Shown one piece after another: positions 41,241 to 50,828 of a DNA stretch of 64,000 nucleotides. The stretch spans positions 124,001-188,000 of the forward strand of contig DFLU01000012.1 in the NCBI GenBank assembly GCA_002375495.1, in the 5' to 3' direction. Position 1 is the first letter of the stretch; each line of letters opens with the position of its first letter. The notes beneath the pieces were generated by a model that worked only from the letters and a program-made list of their open reading frames with translations, was not told where the DNA came from and made no database searches. Position numbers and translations under genes: made by a program. Source of the stretch: Flavobacteriaceae bacterium UBA3611 (lineage in GTDB: Bacteria > Bacteroidota > Bacteroidia > Flavobacteriales > Flavobacteriaceae).

Positions 41241-42548
41241 TTGGATTTGTTCAATCTTAGTATGCGCCTTAAAGGCTTCCCCCTACAGGAGGCAAAATCG
41301 CGCTTGGCCGAAATTCAACAAATCTCCGAATCCGATTACGCTGCATATATAGAAAAGGCCCGGGAGAAGATTATTTCGTACCACCTGCAACACAATCCAT
41401 TCTATAAAAAATTTATCGGATCAGCAAATACAAACGATTGGCAGCAGCTGCCTGTGATGACAAAGAAAGACCTGCAAATGCCTTTAGAAGAAAGGCTTAG
41501 CGACTCGTTTACCATAAAAAAAGTACATACGGGAAAGACTTCAGGCAGCAGCGGCACACCATTGCACTATGCCAAAGATTTGTTTTGCCATGCGCTAACT
41601 TGGGCAGGTATCATCGATCGATTTGGATGGTATGGGCTCGATTTCAACAACTCGTACCAAGCTCGTTTCTACGGAATCCCCTTGGAGTTTGTACCCTACC
41701 GAAAAGAACGGTTAAAAGACCGTTTAAGCAGTAGATATCGCTTTCCAATTTTCGACCTTTCCGAAAAAAAACTATCACAATTTTTAGACGTTTTCAGAAG
41801 AAAGAAATTCGACTACATCAACGGTCATACGAGTTCCATCGTGCTATTCGCAAAATTTTTACAAAAGAAAAATATCAAACTAACCTCCGTTTGCCCAACG
41901 TTGACGCATTGTATCGTAACCAGCGAAATGTTATTTCCAGACGATAAACAATTACTGGAGTTGCAATTGGGTGTTCCAGTTATAAATGAATACGGTGCGA
42001 GCGAACTCGACTTGTTAGCGTTTACCAATCCCGACGGGAAATTTCAGATAAACAGTGAAAATCTGTTTTTAGAAGTTGTAGACGACCAAGGAGTACAGGT
42101 CCCCAACGGAACACCAGGTACTATTTTGGTGACCATGCTCTATAACAAGGCCCATCCTTTTATTCGCTATGAAGTTGGCGACATTGGTGTGTTAGATGAA
42201 ACCTCAACGCCTAAAAAACCGATTCTAAAAGAGTTGTTGGGCCGCGCTAATGATAATGCTGTATTGGCCAACGGAACGACAGTACCGGGACATACTTTTT
42301 ATTACATTGCAAAAAGCGGAATGGGAACAGATACCGTAGTGCAAGAATTTGTAATTACACAGCATACTAAAAGTGATTTTACCCTTACATATGTAGCCTC
42401 ACGAGAACTGAATACAGATGAAAAAAACACCTTAGAAGAGGCGTTTTTGAGATATTTAAACACGCCAATAGCCATCACTTATGAGCGTGCCAAATTCTTA
42501 GATAGAAGCAATCGAGGGAAGCTAAAACAATTTATTTCAGAACTATAA
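41241..42548 (+). CDS. CapK-like adenylate-forming enzyme (phenylacetate--CoA ligase family)
   Basis: 435 aa. The AMP-binding P-loop is GKTSGSSGTPLHYAKD, with the downstream INEYGASELDLLAF and PFIRYEVGDIGVLD motifs; the family includes CapK of capsule loci and phenylacetate-CoA ligases. Start is either TTG 41241 or ATG 41262. In glycan loci these proteins may activate an acid that decorates the sugar, but their chemistry is rarely proven. It is followed without gap by a GT4 gene. Confidence 0.85.
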   Translation: MDLFNLSMRLKGFPLQEAKSRLAEIQQISESDYAAYIEKAREKIISYHLQHNPFYKKFIGSANTNDWQQLPVMTKKDLQMPLEERLSDSFTIKKVHTGKTSGSSGTPLHYAKDLFCHALTWAGIIDRFGWYGLDFNNSYQARFYGIPLEFVPYRKERLKDRLSSRYRFPIFDLSEKKLSQFLDVFRRKKFDYINGHTSSIVLFAKFLQKKNIKLTSVCPTLTHCIVTSEMLFPDDKQLLELQLGVPVINEYGASELDLLAFTNPDGKFQINSENLFLEVVDDQGVQVPNGTPGTILVTMLYNKAHPFIRYEVGDIGVLDETSTPKKPILKELLGRANDNAVLANGTTVPGHTFYYIAKSGMGTDTVVQEFVITQHTKSDFTLTYVASRELNTDEKNTLEEAFLRYLNTPIAITYERAKFLDRSNRGKLKQFISEL

Positions 42549-43715
42549 ATGAGGCAGAAATCTATTTTATTGGTTAGCAATTATTATCCGCCAGAGCGCG
42601 GGGCGGCTCCCAATAGAATTCACATCATGGCACAAGCACTCCAAAAAGCTGGGTACCGTGTTCAAGTAGTGTGCCCATTGCCCAATTATCCAACGGGTAC
42701 GGTTTACGCTGCGTTTAAAAGGAAAGTGTATTCCAAAACGATGGAGAATGATATCGAGGTACACCGCTTGTGGTTATGGCCCAGCAAGTCTACTAACAAG
42801 CTAGTACGTTTGCTGAGCATGCTCTCTTTTTCGTTTAGCTTAAAATGGTTTTTTCTGCTAAAACGGATCCCGTCACAGGTTATCGTTCAATATTCTCCTG
42901 TTTTTGTTGGATTTACCGCAGTTTGGTGGTGTTGGTTGCTACGGAAGAAAACCATTCTTAATGTATCCGATTTATGGCCTTTGGCTGGGTTAGAAATGGG
43001 CATTTTGCAAAAAGGATGGTACTACACTTTGTTAGAAAAAATGGAACGGTTTTGCTATAGAAAGTCACATCTTATTTTGGGACAATCGGAAGAAATCCTT
43101 TCCCACATCGTGAAACAGGGCTTTCAATCACGCCGATTTTTATATCGCAACCTTCCGGCCTTCGCGCCACCTTCAGTAAATGAAACCCCTAAAAAACTCC
43201 CTATAAAAATCATGTATGCCGGATTGCTTGGTATGGCGCAGGGACTTTCAAAAATACTGGCTGCCATCGAACTTCCACCCCATGTTGAAATACATATTTA
43301 TGGAGATGGGCCCGATGCTGAAACCTTGGCACAACCCAAAAATGTGCAGGTGATTTACAACGGTGCGGTTTCTAGGGAAACACTACACCAAGAAATAACA
43401 AAATACGACCTGGCATTTATCCCGCTGATAAATAGAATTTACGGATCGGTTCCTTCCAAAATCTTCGAATTTACGCGCCTTGGCTTACCTGTGCTGTATA
43501 TGGCCGGTGGCGAAGGTGGTGCATTAGTTTCTGAAAATAAGTTAGGCTGGGTGGTACCTGTACAAGATTTTGACGCACTCCAACAGTTTTTAAAACAACT
43601 TACCCTTGAGCAAGTTGAAGCATTTCCGAAGCAAGAAATACAACAACGAGCAATTGCAGCATTCGATTTTGAACGGCAATTCAGCTTGTTTTTAAAAGAA
43701 CTGGAAATCCTTTAG
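42549..43715 (+). CDS. Glycosyltransferase family 4 (WbuB-like)
   Basis: 388 aa GT-B enzyme. N-terminal acceptor part ILLVSNYYPPERGAAPNRIH and VCPLPNYPTGTVYAAFKRKV, C-terminal donor site with MYAGLLGMAQGLSKILAAIE, FIPLINRIYGSVPSKIFEFT, and GLPVLYMAGGEGG. It resembles WbuB/WcaI-type transferases that add an early sugar (for example L-FucNAc) to the polyprenyl-linked repeat unit. ATG immediately follows the CapK-like stop. Its stop overlaps the convergent sugar-transferase stop by 4 bases. Confidence 0.9.
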   Translation: MRQKSILLVSNYYPPERGAAPNRIHIMAQALQKAGYRVQVVCPLPNYPTGTVYAAFKRKVYSKTMENDIEVHRLWLWPSKSTNKLVRLLSMLSFSFSLKWFFLLKRIPSQVIVQYSPVFVGFTAVWWCWLLRKKTILNVSDLWPLAGLEMGILQKGWYYTLLEKMERFCYRKSHLILGQSEEILSHIVKQGFQSRRFLYRNLPAFAPPSVNETPKKLPIKIMYAGLLGMAQGLSKILAAIELPPHVEIHIYGDGPDAETLAQPKNVQVIYNGAVSRETLHQEITKYDLAFIPLINRIYGSVPSKIFEFTRLGLPVLYMAGGEGGALVSENKLGWVVPVQDFDALQQFLKQLTLEQVEAFPKQEIQQRAIAAFDFERQFSLFLKELEIL

Positions 43716-45064
43716 TAGGCTCTTTCTTCCCCTCTCAGTGCGTTATAGATGGTTTGGAATACAATTTTTAGATCTAAGAACAACGACCAGTTTTCCAAAT
43801 AGAAAATATCGTATTTCACTCGGTTGATAATGTGGTTGTCGTCTTCCACTTCACCTCTATACCCACTCACTTGGGCTAGGCCTGTAATTCCTGGTTTAAT
43901 AAAGTGTCGTACCATGAATTTGTCGATGCGCTCTGCATACATGTGGGTATGGCTCACCATGTGCGGGCGCGGACCAACTACCGACATTTCTCCTTTTAGT
44001 ACATTGATAAACTGCGGCAATTCATCGATACTTGTTTTTCTGATGATTCTACCCACTTTGGTCACCCTTGGATCATTTTTACTGATTTGGTGTAAATCTG
44101 CCATCGGGTTGGGACGCATCGAACGATATTTGTAACAGTTGAACTCTTTATAATCCAGTCCATTTCGCTTTTGTTTGAAGAACACAGGGCCTTTCGACTC
44201 TAATTTTATGAGTACTGCGAGAATGGGAGTAAGCCATGATAGGATGCCCACGATTACAAAAACAGACAATACAATATCAAAGCTACGCTTTATGAATTGG
44301 TTAAAAGGTTCATCTATGGGGATCTTTCGCATGGAAAGAATAGGAAGTACCCCATAATAATCGAAATCGAGTTTTTTGCTGTAAATATCTTTGTTATCTG
44401 GAAGAAATTTGAGCACTTTCAGGTTGTTGTCTGCAAAATCGATGAGCTTGGTAAGCTGTTTATTGCTAAGTTGCCCGATAGAACTATAAATTTCATCAAC
44501 ATGATTTTTGCTGATGTATTCCAAACAGCCCTCTAAATCCTGATCAGAATTCTTAATATCGAATGTTTCTTGCAAACGGTAGCCGTATTCAGGATTCTTC
44601 TCAAAAAACTTTCGCAATTGGTCTGTTTTCTTGTTTAGACCAATAATCACCACCTTTCTAGAATTTCCACCGAAACGGGAGCGGTAGCGTTTTAGAATAA
44701 AGAAAATAGTAAATTTTAAAACGGTAATAGCAATGAGCACCCATAAAACATATAGTACTATTTGCCACGCGTTGATGTCTAATTCGTTGTAAAATCCGAA
44801 AAAGGAGAAGACAATCAGAAAAAAGATGATACCCTGTTTGCCGATAAGCGACATGATTTTGGAAACATGTGTAAAACGGTAGATATCATAAAAATCAGAC
44901 TTTAACGACAGGATGATCCACCCCACCATAATAAATACGATGTATTGAAAATATAGGAGTTTTTCGCCAAAAAAGTAATAAGCCAACAAGAAGATAATGG
45001 TGAGGTCCAGCAGGTAGGAAATAGGTCTTAAAAACCCCGAATATCTTCCGCGTTGAAATATCAT
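43712..45064 (-). CDS. Undecaprenyl-phosphate sugar phosphotransferase (priming transferase)
   Basis: 450 aa. Four N-terminal membrane helices, a CoA-binding-like middle domain (KVVIIGLNKKTDQLRKFFEK), then the bacterial sugar-transferase domain: RSFDIVLSVFVIVGILSW, PVFFKQKRNGLDYKEFNCYK, RSMRPN, KTSIDELPQFINVLKGEMS and VVGPRPHM. It transfers a sugar-1-phosphate (often glucose-1-P) to undecaprenyl phosphate, starting repeat-unit synthesis at the inner membrane. It overlaps the next minus gene by one base. Confidence 0.93.
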   Translation of the reverse strand: MIFQRGRYSGFLRPISYLLDLTIIFLLAYYFFGEKLLYFQYIVFIMVGWIILSLKSDFYDIYRFTHVSKIMSLIGKQGIIFFLIVFSFFGFYNELDINAWQIVLYVLWVLIAITVLKFTIFFILKRYRSRFGGNSRKVVIIGLNKKTDQLRKFFEKNPEYGYRLQETFDIKNSDQDLEGCLEYISKNHVDEIYSSIGQLSNKQLTKLIDFADNNLKVLKFLPDNKDIYSKKLDFDYYGVLPILSMRKIPIDEPFNQFIKRSFDIVLSVFVIVGILSWLTPILAVLIKLESKGPVFFKQKRNGLDYKEFNCYKYRSMRPNPMADLHQISKNDPRVTKVGRIIRKTSIDELPQFINVLKGEMSVVGPRPHMVSHTHMYAERIDKFMVRHFIKPGITGLAQVSGYRGEVEDDNHIINRVKYDIFYLENWSLFLDLKIVFQTIYNALRGEERAY

Positions 45065-46053
45065 TAGGCCCTGTTGTGTTTAGAAAAATCTTTATGCTCG
45101 CTTTTAAAAAGCTCTTCTTTTGAAAGGCTTTTGAAATACTCGAACGTAGTCTTCATACCTTCACTACGCGACACACATGGTTGCCAGCCAAGTATTTCTT
45201 TTGCTTTGTCTATGTTGGGTTGGCGCTGTAACGGATCGTCTTTTGGCAGTTCTTTAAAAATTACTTTTTGTTGGGTGCCGGTAAGCTTAATAATTTCTTC
45301 GGCAAACTCGAGGATGGTAATTTCGTCAGGGTTACCGATATTCACGGGTAGCGAATAGTCGCTTAAAAGCAGCTTGTACAAACCGTCAATCTGGTCGTCT
45401 ACATAACAAAATGACCGTGTTTGTTGGCCGTCGCCAAAAACGGTTAAATCTTCACCACGAAGGGCTTGCCCTATAAATGCGGGAATCACGCGACCATCGT
45501 TTAATCGCATTCTTGGACCGTAGGTATTAAAAATTCTGGCAATTCGAGTTTCCAAGCCATGAAATCGGTGGTATGCCATGGTAATGCTTTCTTGAAAACG
45601 CTTGGCTTCGTCGTATACGCCGCGAGGGCCAATGGTGTTTACATTTCCGTAGTACGATTCACTTTGTGGATGCACCAACGGGTCGCCATATACTTCGGAA
45701 GTAGAAGCAATAAGGATTCTAGCATTTTTCTCTTTAGCAAGTCCCAAAAGGTTGTGGGTACCCAACGAGCCCACTTTTAGGGTTTGAATAGGTATTTTTA
45801 GATAATCTATCGGGCTGGCGGGAGACGCAAAATGAAGGATGTAATCTACATTGCCTGGCACGTGAACAAATTTGGTCACGTCGTGGTGATAAAATTCGAA
45901 ATCCTCCTTTTCAAAAAGGTGCTCAATATTTTTTAAATCGCCTGTAATCAAGTTATCCATACCCACTACACGATACCCCTCTGCCATAAATTTATCGCAA
46001 AGATGGGATCCTAGAAATCCTGCCGCTCCGGTAATGAGAACCCTTTTTTTCAT
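45064..46053 (-). CDS. uxs: UDP-glucuronate decarboxylase (UDP-xylose synthase)
   Basis: 329 aa extended short-chain dehydrogenase. NAD-binding GAAGFLG at 9-15, active-site STSEVYGDP and Y147-x3-K151 (GVYDEAKRF), plus IARIFNTYGPRMRLNDGRV and RSFCYVDDQIDG. It converts UDP-glucuronate to UDP-xylose. The adjacent UDP-glucose dehydrogenase supplies UDP-glucuronate, so the glycan may contain xylose or a derivative. Normal length. Confidence 0.92.
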   Translation of the reverse strand: MKKRVLITGAAGFLGSHLCDKFMAEGYRVVGMDNLITGDLKNIEHLFEKEDFEFYHHDVTKFVHVPGNVDYILHFASPASPIDYLKIPIQTLKVGSLGTHNLLGLAKEKNARILIASTSEVYGDPLVHPQSESYYGNVNTIGPRGVYDEAKRFQESITMAYHRFHGLETRIARIFNTYGPRMRLNDGRVIPAFIGQALRGEDLTVFGDGQQTRSFCYVDDQIDGLYKLLLSDYSLPVNIGNPDEITILEFAEEIIKLTGTQQKVIFKELPKDDPLQRQPNIDKAKEILGWQPCVSRSEGMKTTFEYFKSLSKEELFKSEHKDFSKHNRA

Positions 46054-46054
46054 T

Positions 46055-47365
46055 TTAAGTTGTTGTTTTTCTTCCTATGGAATAGTATGAAAAGCCTTCT
46101 GCCTCCATGTCTTCAACATTGTAGAGGTTTCTACCATCAAAGATGACTGGATGCTTCAACAGTTGCTTTAATTTTTGATAATTGGGTGTTCTAAAAATAC
46201 TCCACTCGGTACAAATTACAAGCGCATCGGCCCCTTCTAGAGCATCGTACATAGCATTTGCGTACTGCAACTTGTCGCCAAACTGTTTTTTGATGTTCGG
46301 CATGGCTTCAGGATCGAACACTGAAAGTTGTGCGCCTCTTTCCAATAATGCGTTCATCACATCAATGGAGGGTGCTTCACGGATATCGTCTGTTTCTGGT
46401 TTAAATGCAAGCCCCCATATGGCTATTTTCTTTCCTGAAAGACTTTGGTTGAAATGGTCTTCGATTTTTGGCAATAAGATGGTTTTTTGTTTTTTGTTCA
46501 CGTTGATTACCGCATCTAAAATCTTAAACTCGAACCCTTCGTCTCTTCCTGCTTTTTGTAGTGCTTTTACATCTTTTGGAAAGCACGATCCGCCATACCC
46601 GATTCCTGGAAACAGAAAACGCTTTCCAATACGGCTGTCGGTACCCATTCCTACGCGCACTTTATCTACATCGGCCCCCACTTTTTCGCAGTAGTTTGCG
46701 ATTTCATTCATAAAGGTAATCTTCGCAGCTAAAAAAGAATTGGCCGCGTATTTGGTGAGTTCTGCCGACTTTTCATCCATTATAATGATTGGGTTGCCCG
46801 AACGAACAAAAGGAGCATACAGACGCTTCATTAGTGCTGTAGCACGTTCACTACTCGAGCCAACAACAATGCGTTCTGGTTTCAGGAAATCGTCTACAGC
46901 AAAACCTTCGCGTAAAAATTCTGGGTTAGAAACCACATCGAACTCACATGCTGCATTTTTTGCAATCACCGCCTGCACTTTTTCGGCAGTACCTACGGGT
47001 ACGGTACTTTTGTCTACAATGACTTTATACTCTTGTATTTTCTTCCCAATTTCTTCAGAAACATTCAGCACATAGCTCAAATCTGCAGAGCCATCTTCAT
47101 CTTCGGGAGTAGGAAGCGCCAAGAAAATAATTTGTCCGTGCGCCAAACCTTCTTCTAGGGAAGTAGTAAATGTGAGCCTGTTTGCGCTAATATTTCGTTC
47201 AAACAGCACATCGAGGTGTGGCTCATAGATAGGCACAACACCATCTTTCATTTTCTGGACCTTTGCTGCATCAATGTCTACACATACCACTTCGTTGCCA
47301 GTTTCTGCCAGGCAGGTTCCAGTTACGAGTCCTACATATCCTGTTCCTATTACGGTAATCTTCAT
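46055..47365 (-). CDS. ugd: UDP-glucose 6-dehydrogenase
   Basis: 436 aa. NAD-binding motif GTGYVGLVTGTCLAETG at 7-23; catalytic Cys261 in FPGIGYGGSCFPKDVKALQ; ALPTPEDEDGSADLSYVLNV and KSTVPVGTA are typical. It oxidises UDP-glucose to UDP-glucuronate. One base separates it from the UXS gene. Product feeds UXS or uronic-acid glycosyltransferases. Confidence 0.95.
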   Translation of the reverse strand: MKITVIGTGYVGLVTGTCLAETGNEVVCVDIDAAKVQKMKDGVVPIYEPHLDVLFERNISANRLTFTTSLEEGLAHGQIIFLALPTPEDEDGSADLSYVLNVSEEIGKKIQEYKVIVDKSTVPVGTAEKVQAVIAKNAACEFDVVSNPEFLREGFAVDDFLKPERIVVGSSSERATALMKRLYAPFVRSGNPIIIMDEKSAELTKYAANSFLAAKITFMNEIANYCEKVGADVDKVRVGMGTDSRIGKRFLFPGIGYGGSCFPKDVKALQKAGRDEGFEFKILDAVINVNKKQKTILLPKIEDHFNQSLSGKKIAIWGLAFKPETDDIREAPSIDVMNALLERGAQLSVFDPEAMPNIKKQFGDKLQYANAMYDALEGADALVICTEWSIFRTPNYQKLKQLLKHPVIFDGRNLYNVEDMEAEGFSYYSIGRKTTT

Positions 47366-47428
47366 TTTTTTGTTATTTCAGTAATACCCATTGCATTTCG
47401 AGCGGCAAAAGTACAATTTGTTATGCTT

Positions 47429-48709
47429 TTATTTTATGTCTACTTCATCCTTTTGGGGGGTCGATTCCTTTATTAATAATAAGATAAGTACAAACCCCAC
47501 ATAATATGCTCCTATTTGGCGATGGAATAAATTCTCGACCAATAAAAACAGCACAAACGATCCTAGCAATGCCGTGGGGAAGAACTGTCTTTTATTCCGA
47601 AGGAAAACAAACACAATAAACCCAACAAATAAAATGGTTCCCAAGAGGCCGGTTGCCAAGAAAATATCTAAAAATTGATTGTGGGTATTGTATTTTGTTG
47701 CGACCAACCAAGCCCTTTTGTCTTCATCATCTATTGTATCTTGGTAGCAGTTTACGAGCTCTTCGTTAGTATTGGCAAAACCGAGACCTTTCACGAAGGT
47801 GTCGTTCAGTTCAGAAATTTTTAGGGCACAGTTCCAAATAATCGTTCGTGGCTCCATTTCCAATGTATTGGCGACTAACCCTTGACTTTCCGTATTGGTG
47901 GGAGTATACAGTATTTTTTTTCTGAAATCGTTGTTGAGAATAAATGTGAGCGCCAGCCCCATAATAAGGGTGGCAACTACAAAAAGCACTTGTGCGCCTT
48001 TGCTTCGCCTATAAAACAAACCGAGCACAAACAGTACGATAAGGGCGATAATGGCAATTCGGGATACGATAAGCAGTATAAAAATGACGTTCAGTATGAT
48101 GGCGGCGACGTAATATTTGTTGGCGGGTCTATAGGTGCGCTGTAACAGACTATACGAAGCTATGATACTGAGCACACACAACAGGCCAAGGTAAATTCTG
48201 TCTACGAGCATCGCCTCTATTAAATTGCCAGAATTTAAAAATTCGAATTCGGTGCCCCGATAGACGCCAATGATAATTTTCGCCAATGAAAATATAATGG
48301 CCGCTACCGAGGAAAAGATAATTGCTTTCTTTATTTTTTTGAATCCCTGAATGGGTACATATAAAAGGACGAGGCCCATGGCGAGGGCGACTTTTTCTAT
48401 CACGGGGCTATCTACGGCCAATCTACCTGTAATAAGCGCCAAAATAAATAGAAATAGCACAAAGAATATAAACAGTAAAGTGGGTAACCGTTTTAGCTTC
48501 TGAAAATCGGCTTTGGTAACCACAAAAGGAAATGAAACAGCCAAAACAACCAACAAGATATTCGGTAATGCCCGCATATAATTGTCGAAAGGGATGGTGA
48601 GGTACAACAGTAAAAAAACGTAGGGATAAATAGAAGAGAGCAAGATTCTCATAACTGTTGGCTGCAGGTTTTTATTGAGAATGGAAAGATAGTGAGAAAA
48701 ATTGGACAT
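47429..48709 (-). CDS. O-antigen ligase/polymerase family protein (Wzy/WaaL-like), 1
   Basis: About 426 aa with roughly 11-12 predicted helices (IYPYVFLLLYLTIPFDNYMR, FIVFVFLRNKRQFFPTALLG) and the long periplasmic loop with the Wzy_C-type signature TKYNTHNQFLDIFLATGLLG. Start is uncertain: ATG 48709, an earlier ATG at 48748, or Met at 48652. It either polymerises repeat units or ligates glycan to a lipid carrier. One of four such proteins in the locus. Confidence 0.8.
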   Translation of the reverse strand: MSNFSHYLSILNKNLQPTVMRILLSSIYPYVFLLLYLTIPFDNYMRALPNILLVVLAVSFPFVVTKADFQKLKRLPTLLFIFFVLFLFILALITGRLAVDSPVIEKVALAMGLVLLYVPIQGFKKIKKAIIFSSVAAIIFSLAKIIIGVYRGTEFEFLNSGNLIEAMLVDRIYLGLLCVLSIIASYSLLQRTYRPANKYYVAAIILNVIFILLIVSRIAIIALIVLFVLGLFYRRSKGAQVLFVVATLIMGLALTFILNNDFRKKILYTPTNTESQGLVANTLEMEPRTIIWNCALKISELNDTFVKGLGFANTNEELVNCYQDTIDDEDKRAWLVATKYNTHNQFLDIFLATGLLGTILFVGFIVFVFLRNKRQFFPTALLGSFVLFLLVENLFHRQIGAYYVGFVLILLLIKESTPQKDEVDIK

Positions 48710-48829
48710 GCTCACACAGTATAAAATTTTACGGTGTCTTCTCTTCAAATTTCACGACAACCTTTCGGTAAGCCAGAACAAACAAACTATTTTTATTATC
48801 ATGCTTTGTTTGCCATAAAGCAACGTTTA

Positions 48830-49603
48830 CTATTTGTTCCCTTTCAATTTTTCTTTAAAAACCAGCCAAATGAATTTGCTGTTTCCAACGAGGTAACGTT
48901 TCCACATGCGTTTGGGTTCTTGTAGGAAACGATAAAACCATTCTAGCCCGGCATTTTGCATCCAGACTGGGGCGCGTTTGGTGAGTCCAGAAACTACATC
49001 GAAGCTACCGCCCACACCCATCACAAAGGGTACAGTTTTTAAAATATCACGATGGTTGTAGAGGAAATTTTCTTTGATGGGTGAGGTGATGGCCACAAAC
49101 AACATTTGTGCGCCACTATCGGCAATTTGTTGGGCGATTTCGGGTTCGTCTTCTCTGTTGAAATACCCGTTACGATAACCCGCAACGATGTTTGCGTTGT
49201 ATTTTTCTCGGTAGATTTCTGAAACTTTCTGAACCACTTCTTCTTTGGCACCCAACAGGAAAACAGTGTGGTTTTGCTGGTGTGCCATTGCTACCAAATT
49301 TTCCATCAAATCGATTCCCGCCACCCGTTCCTTTAGCGGTTTGCCAAGCACTTTAGAGGCCCACACCACGGCTTGGCCGTCTGCATTGATGATGTCACTT
49401 TCGTTGACGCTTTTCCGAAGGGAAGCATCTTTTTGCATGGCAACGATTTTCCCGGCATTTACCACCACATGATGGATTTGCTTTTTTGCGGAAATAGCCT
49501 CAGCCACCAACCCCAAGGTTTCTTTCATAGAAAGATTGTGGATGCTGGTATTGAGTATGTTGATTTTGGGAAGGTGTTGCACGCCCTTAAAAATTTTGGG
49601 CAA
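48830..49603 (-). CDS. WecG/TagA/CpsF-family glycosyltransferase (GT26)
   Basis: 257 aa. Motif INADGQAVVWASKVLGKPLK with ERVAGIDLMENLVAMAHQQN, FLLGAKEEVVQKVSEIYREK, VGVGGSFDVVSGLTKRAPVW and QNAGLEWFYRFLQEPKRMWK identify GT26. These transfer ManNAc or ManNAcA to lipid-linked GlcNAc in enterobacterial common antigen, teichoic acid or capsule synthesis. Several ATGs or TTGs could serve near the N-terminus. A nearby ManNAc-using NeuB-like enzyme is suggestive but not proof. Confidence 0.9.
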   Translation of the reverse strand: MPKIFKGVQHLPKINILNTSIHNLSMKETLGLVAEAISAKKQIHHVVVNAGKIVAMQKDASLRKSVNESDIINADGQAVVWASKVLGKPLKERVAGIDLMENLVAMAHQQNHTVFLLGAKEEVVQKVSEIYREKYNANIVAGYRNGYFNREDEPEIAQQIADSGAQMLFVAITSPIKENFLYNHRDILKTVPFVMGVGGSFDVVSGLTKRAPVWMQNAGLEWFYRFLQEPKRMWKRYLVGNSKFIWLVFKEKLKGNK

Positions 49604-49611
49604 AGGTAGGA

Positions 49612-50799
49612 TTAATTGTCAATAAACAGCTTTCTAATGTATTCATCCATTATAATTTCAGTACGTATTTGGTTTTCAGGGTTAAAAATATTTACGATCG
49701 TTACTCCTGTTGTATGGTCTACCCAGAAAAATCTACCTGTAGATTCAGAATACTGAAGAAATTCTAAATTCTCATTCCAAGTATAAATCTCTTCTAAAAT
49801 TTCACCATTGTTAGAGTCAATTTCAACAATAGTATTCATATTATTAACAGCAAACATCCTTCCGGTCGTATCTAAGTAAAGACTTGTTAGATTAACCCCA
49901 GGATACTCAAAATTCTCAGTTGTAAAATCATTGAGACTTATTACTTTATAAGCGTTGTCAAAAGCCACTAACTCATTTCTTTCGTGAATATAAAGCGATG
50001 AAGACGGTATAGGAACTACTGGGTTTTGGATATAATCACGTAGTGTGGTAGTTTGCATGGTAGAAAAATCTAATGATTTTAACGAGTGTGAGTCACTATA
50101 ATAATCTGATCTATAATACTCATAAATCGCTTTTCCATTATTATAAGATTTGAGCCTAAAACTCTCATTACATTCTAAGTCTGTACAAATTGTCACAGAT
50201 GAACTTAAATCATTGTCTAAGTTAGTAAACACATAGGAACAATGACAACCTCCTCCTACTGAGCCACATTGAACACAATAGCCATTAAAGAAGGTGTTCG
50301 TTTTATTTGAAAAATAAAGACTTCCTACTTGATCGTATCCTTTGGCTTCATATAGTAAATTGGCTGCGGTAGCATTATCTAAATCAATTTCATAGGCCAT
50401 CCAAGTGTCCTCACCATATTGATTTTCTCCTATATATTCTCCATAAAGCACATCTTCTTCTTTCTTTATTTGTACTTCTCCCACATTTATTTCAGTCTGC
50501 CCTGCTTTCAACATTAATTCGCCTGAAACTGCTTGAGAAGGTACCCTCACGATGATATCATCATTAGCGATTTTAACAATTTGGGCATTAACTCCTGAGA
50601 TAAACGCTTCAAGAGCAACTGTGCTGTCTATACCGGTGGTTACAATGGTAACTTCCTCTGAAGTATATGATTCTTTAGGGTTGTAGTCTAAAACCTCAAG
50701 ATTCGTTTCTTGTTCCATCCCGCCTTCTTCAACAGAATTATCACTTGAACATGCAGAGACTAAGATGATCAGTATAACTAAATATATATTGAATTTCAT
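49612..50799 (-). CDS. IPT/TIG-domain surface lipoprotein, 1
   Basis: 395 aa from ATG 50797-50799; an ATG at 50829 adds 10 residues. Lipoprotein signal MKFNIYLVILIILVSACSS. IPT/TIG-like Ig fold at about 30-120 (NLEVLDYNPKESYTSEEVTI, GVNAQIVKIANDDIIVRVPS), then a Cys-rich insert (FNGYCVQCGSVGGGCHCSYV) and a beta-propeller-like C-terminal half (LVAFDNAYKVISLNDFTTEN, RMFAVNNMNTIVEIDSNNGE). Paralogue of the gene upstream. Probably an exported binding protein facing the cell surface or periplasm. Confidence 0.75.
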   Translation of the reverse strand: MKFNIYLVILIILVSACSSDNSVEEGGMEQETNLEVLDYNPKESYTSEEVTIVTTGIDSTVALEAFISGVNAQIVKIANDDIIVRVPSQAVSGELMLKAGQTEINVGEVQIKKEEDVLYGEYIGENQYGEDTWMAYEIDLDNATAANLLYEAKGYDQVGSLYFSNKTNTFFNGYCVQCGSVGGGCHCSYVFTNLDNDLSSSVTICTDLECNESFRLKSYNNGKAIYEYYRSDYYSDSHSLKSLDFSTMQTTTLRDYIQNPVVPIPSSSLYIHERNELVAFDNAYKVISLNDFTTENFEYPGVNLTSLYLDTTGRMFAVNNMNTIVEIDSNNGEILEEIYTWNENLEFLQYSESTGRFFWVDHTTGVTIVNIFNPENQIRTEIIMDEYIRKLFIDN

Positions 50800-50828
50800 T
50801 TTCTTTAATGAATTAATTAATAAGGGCA

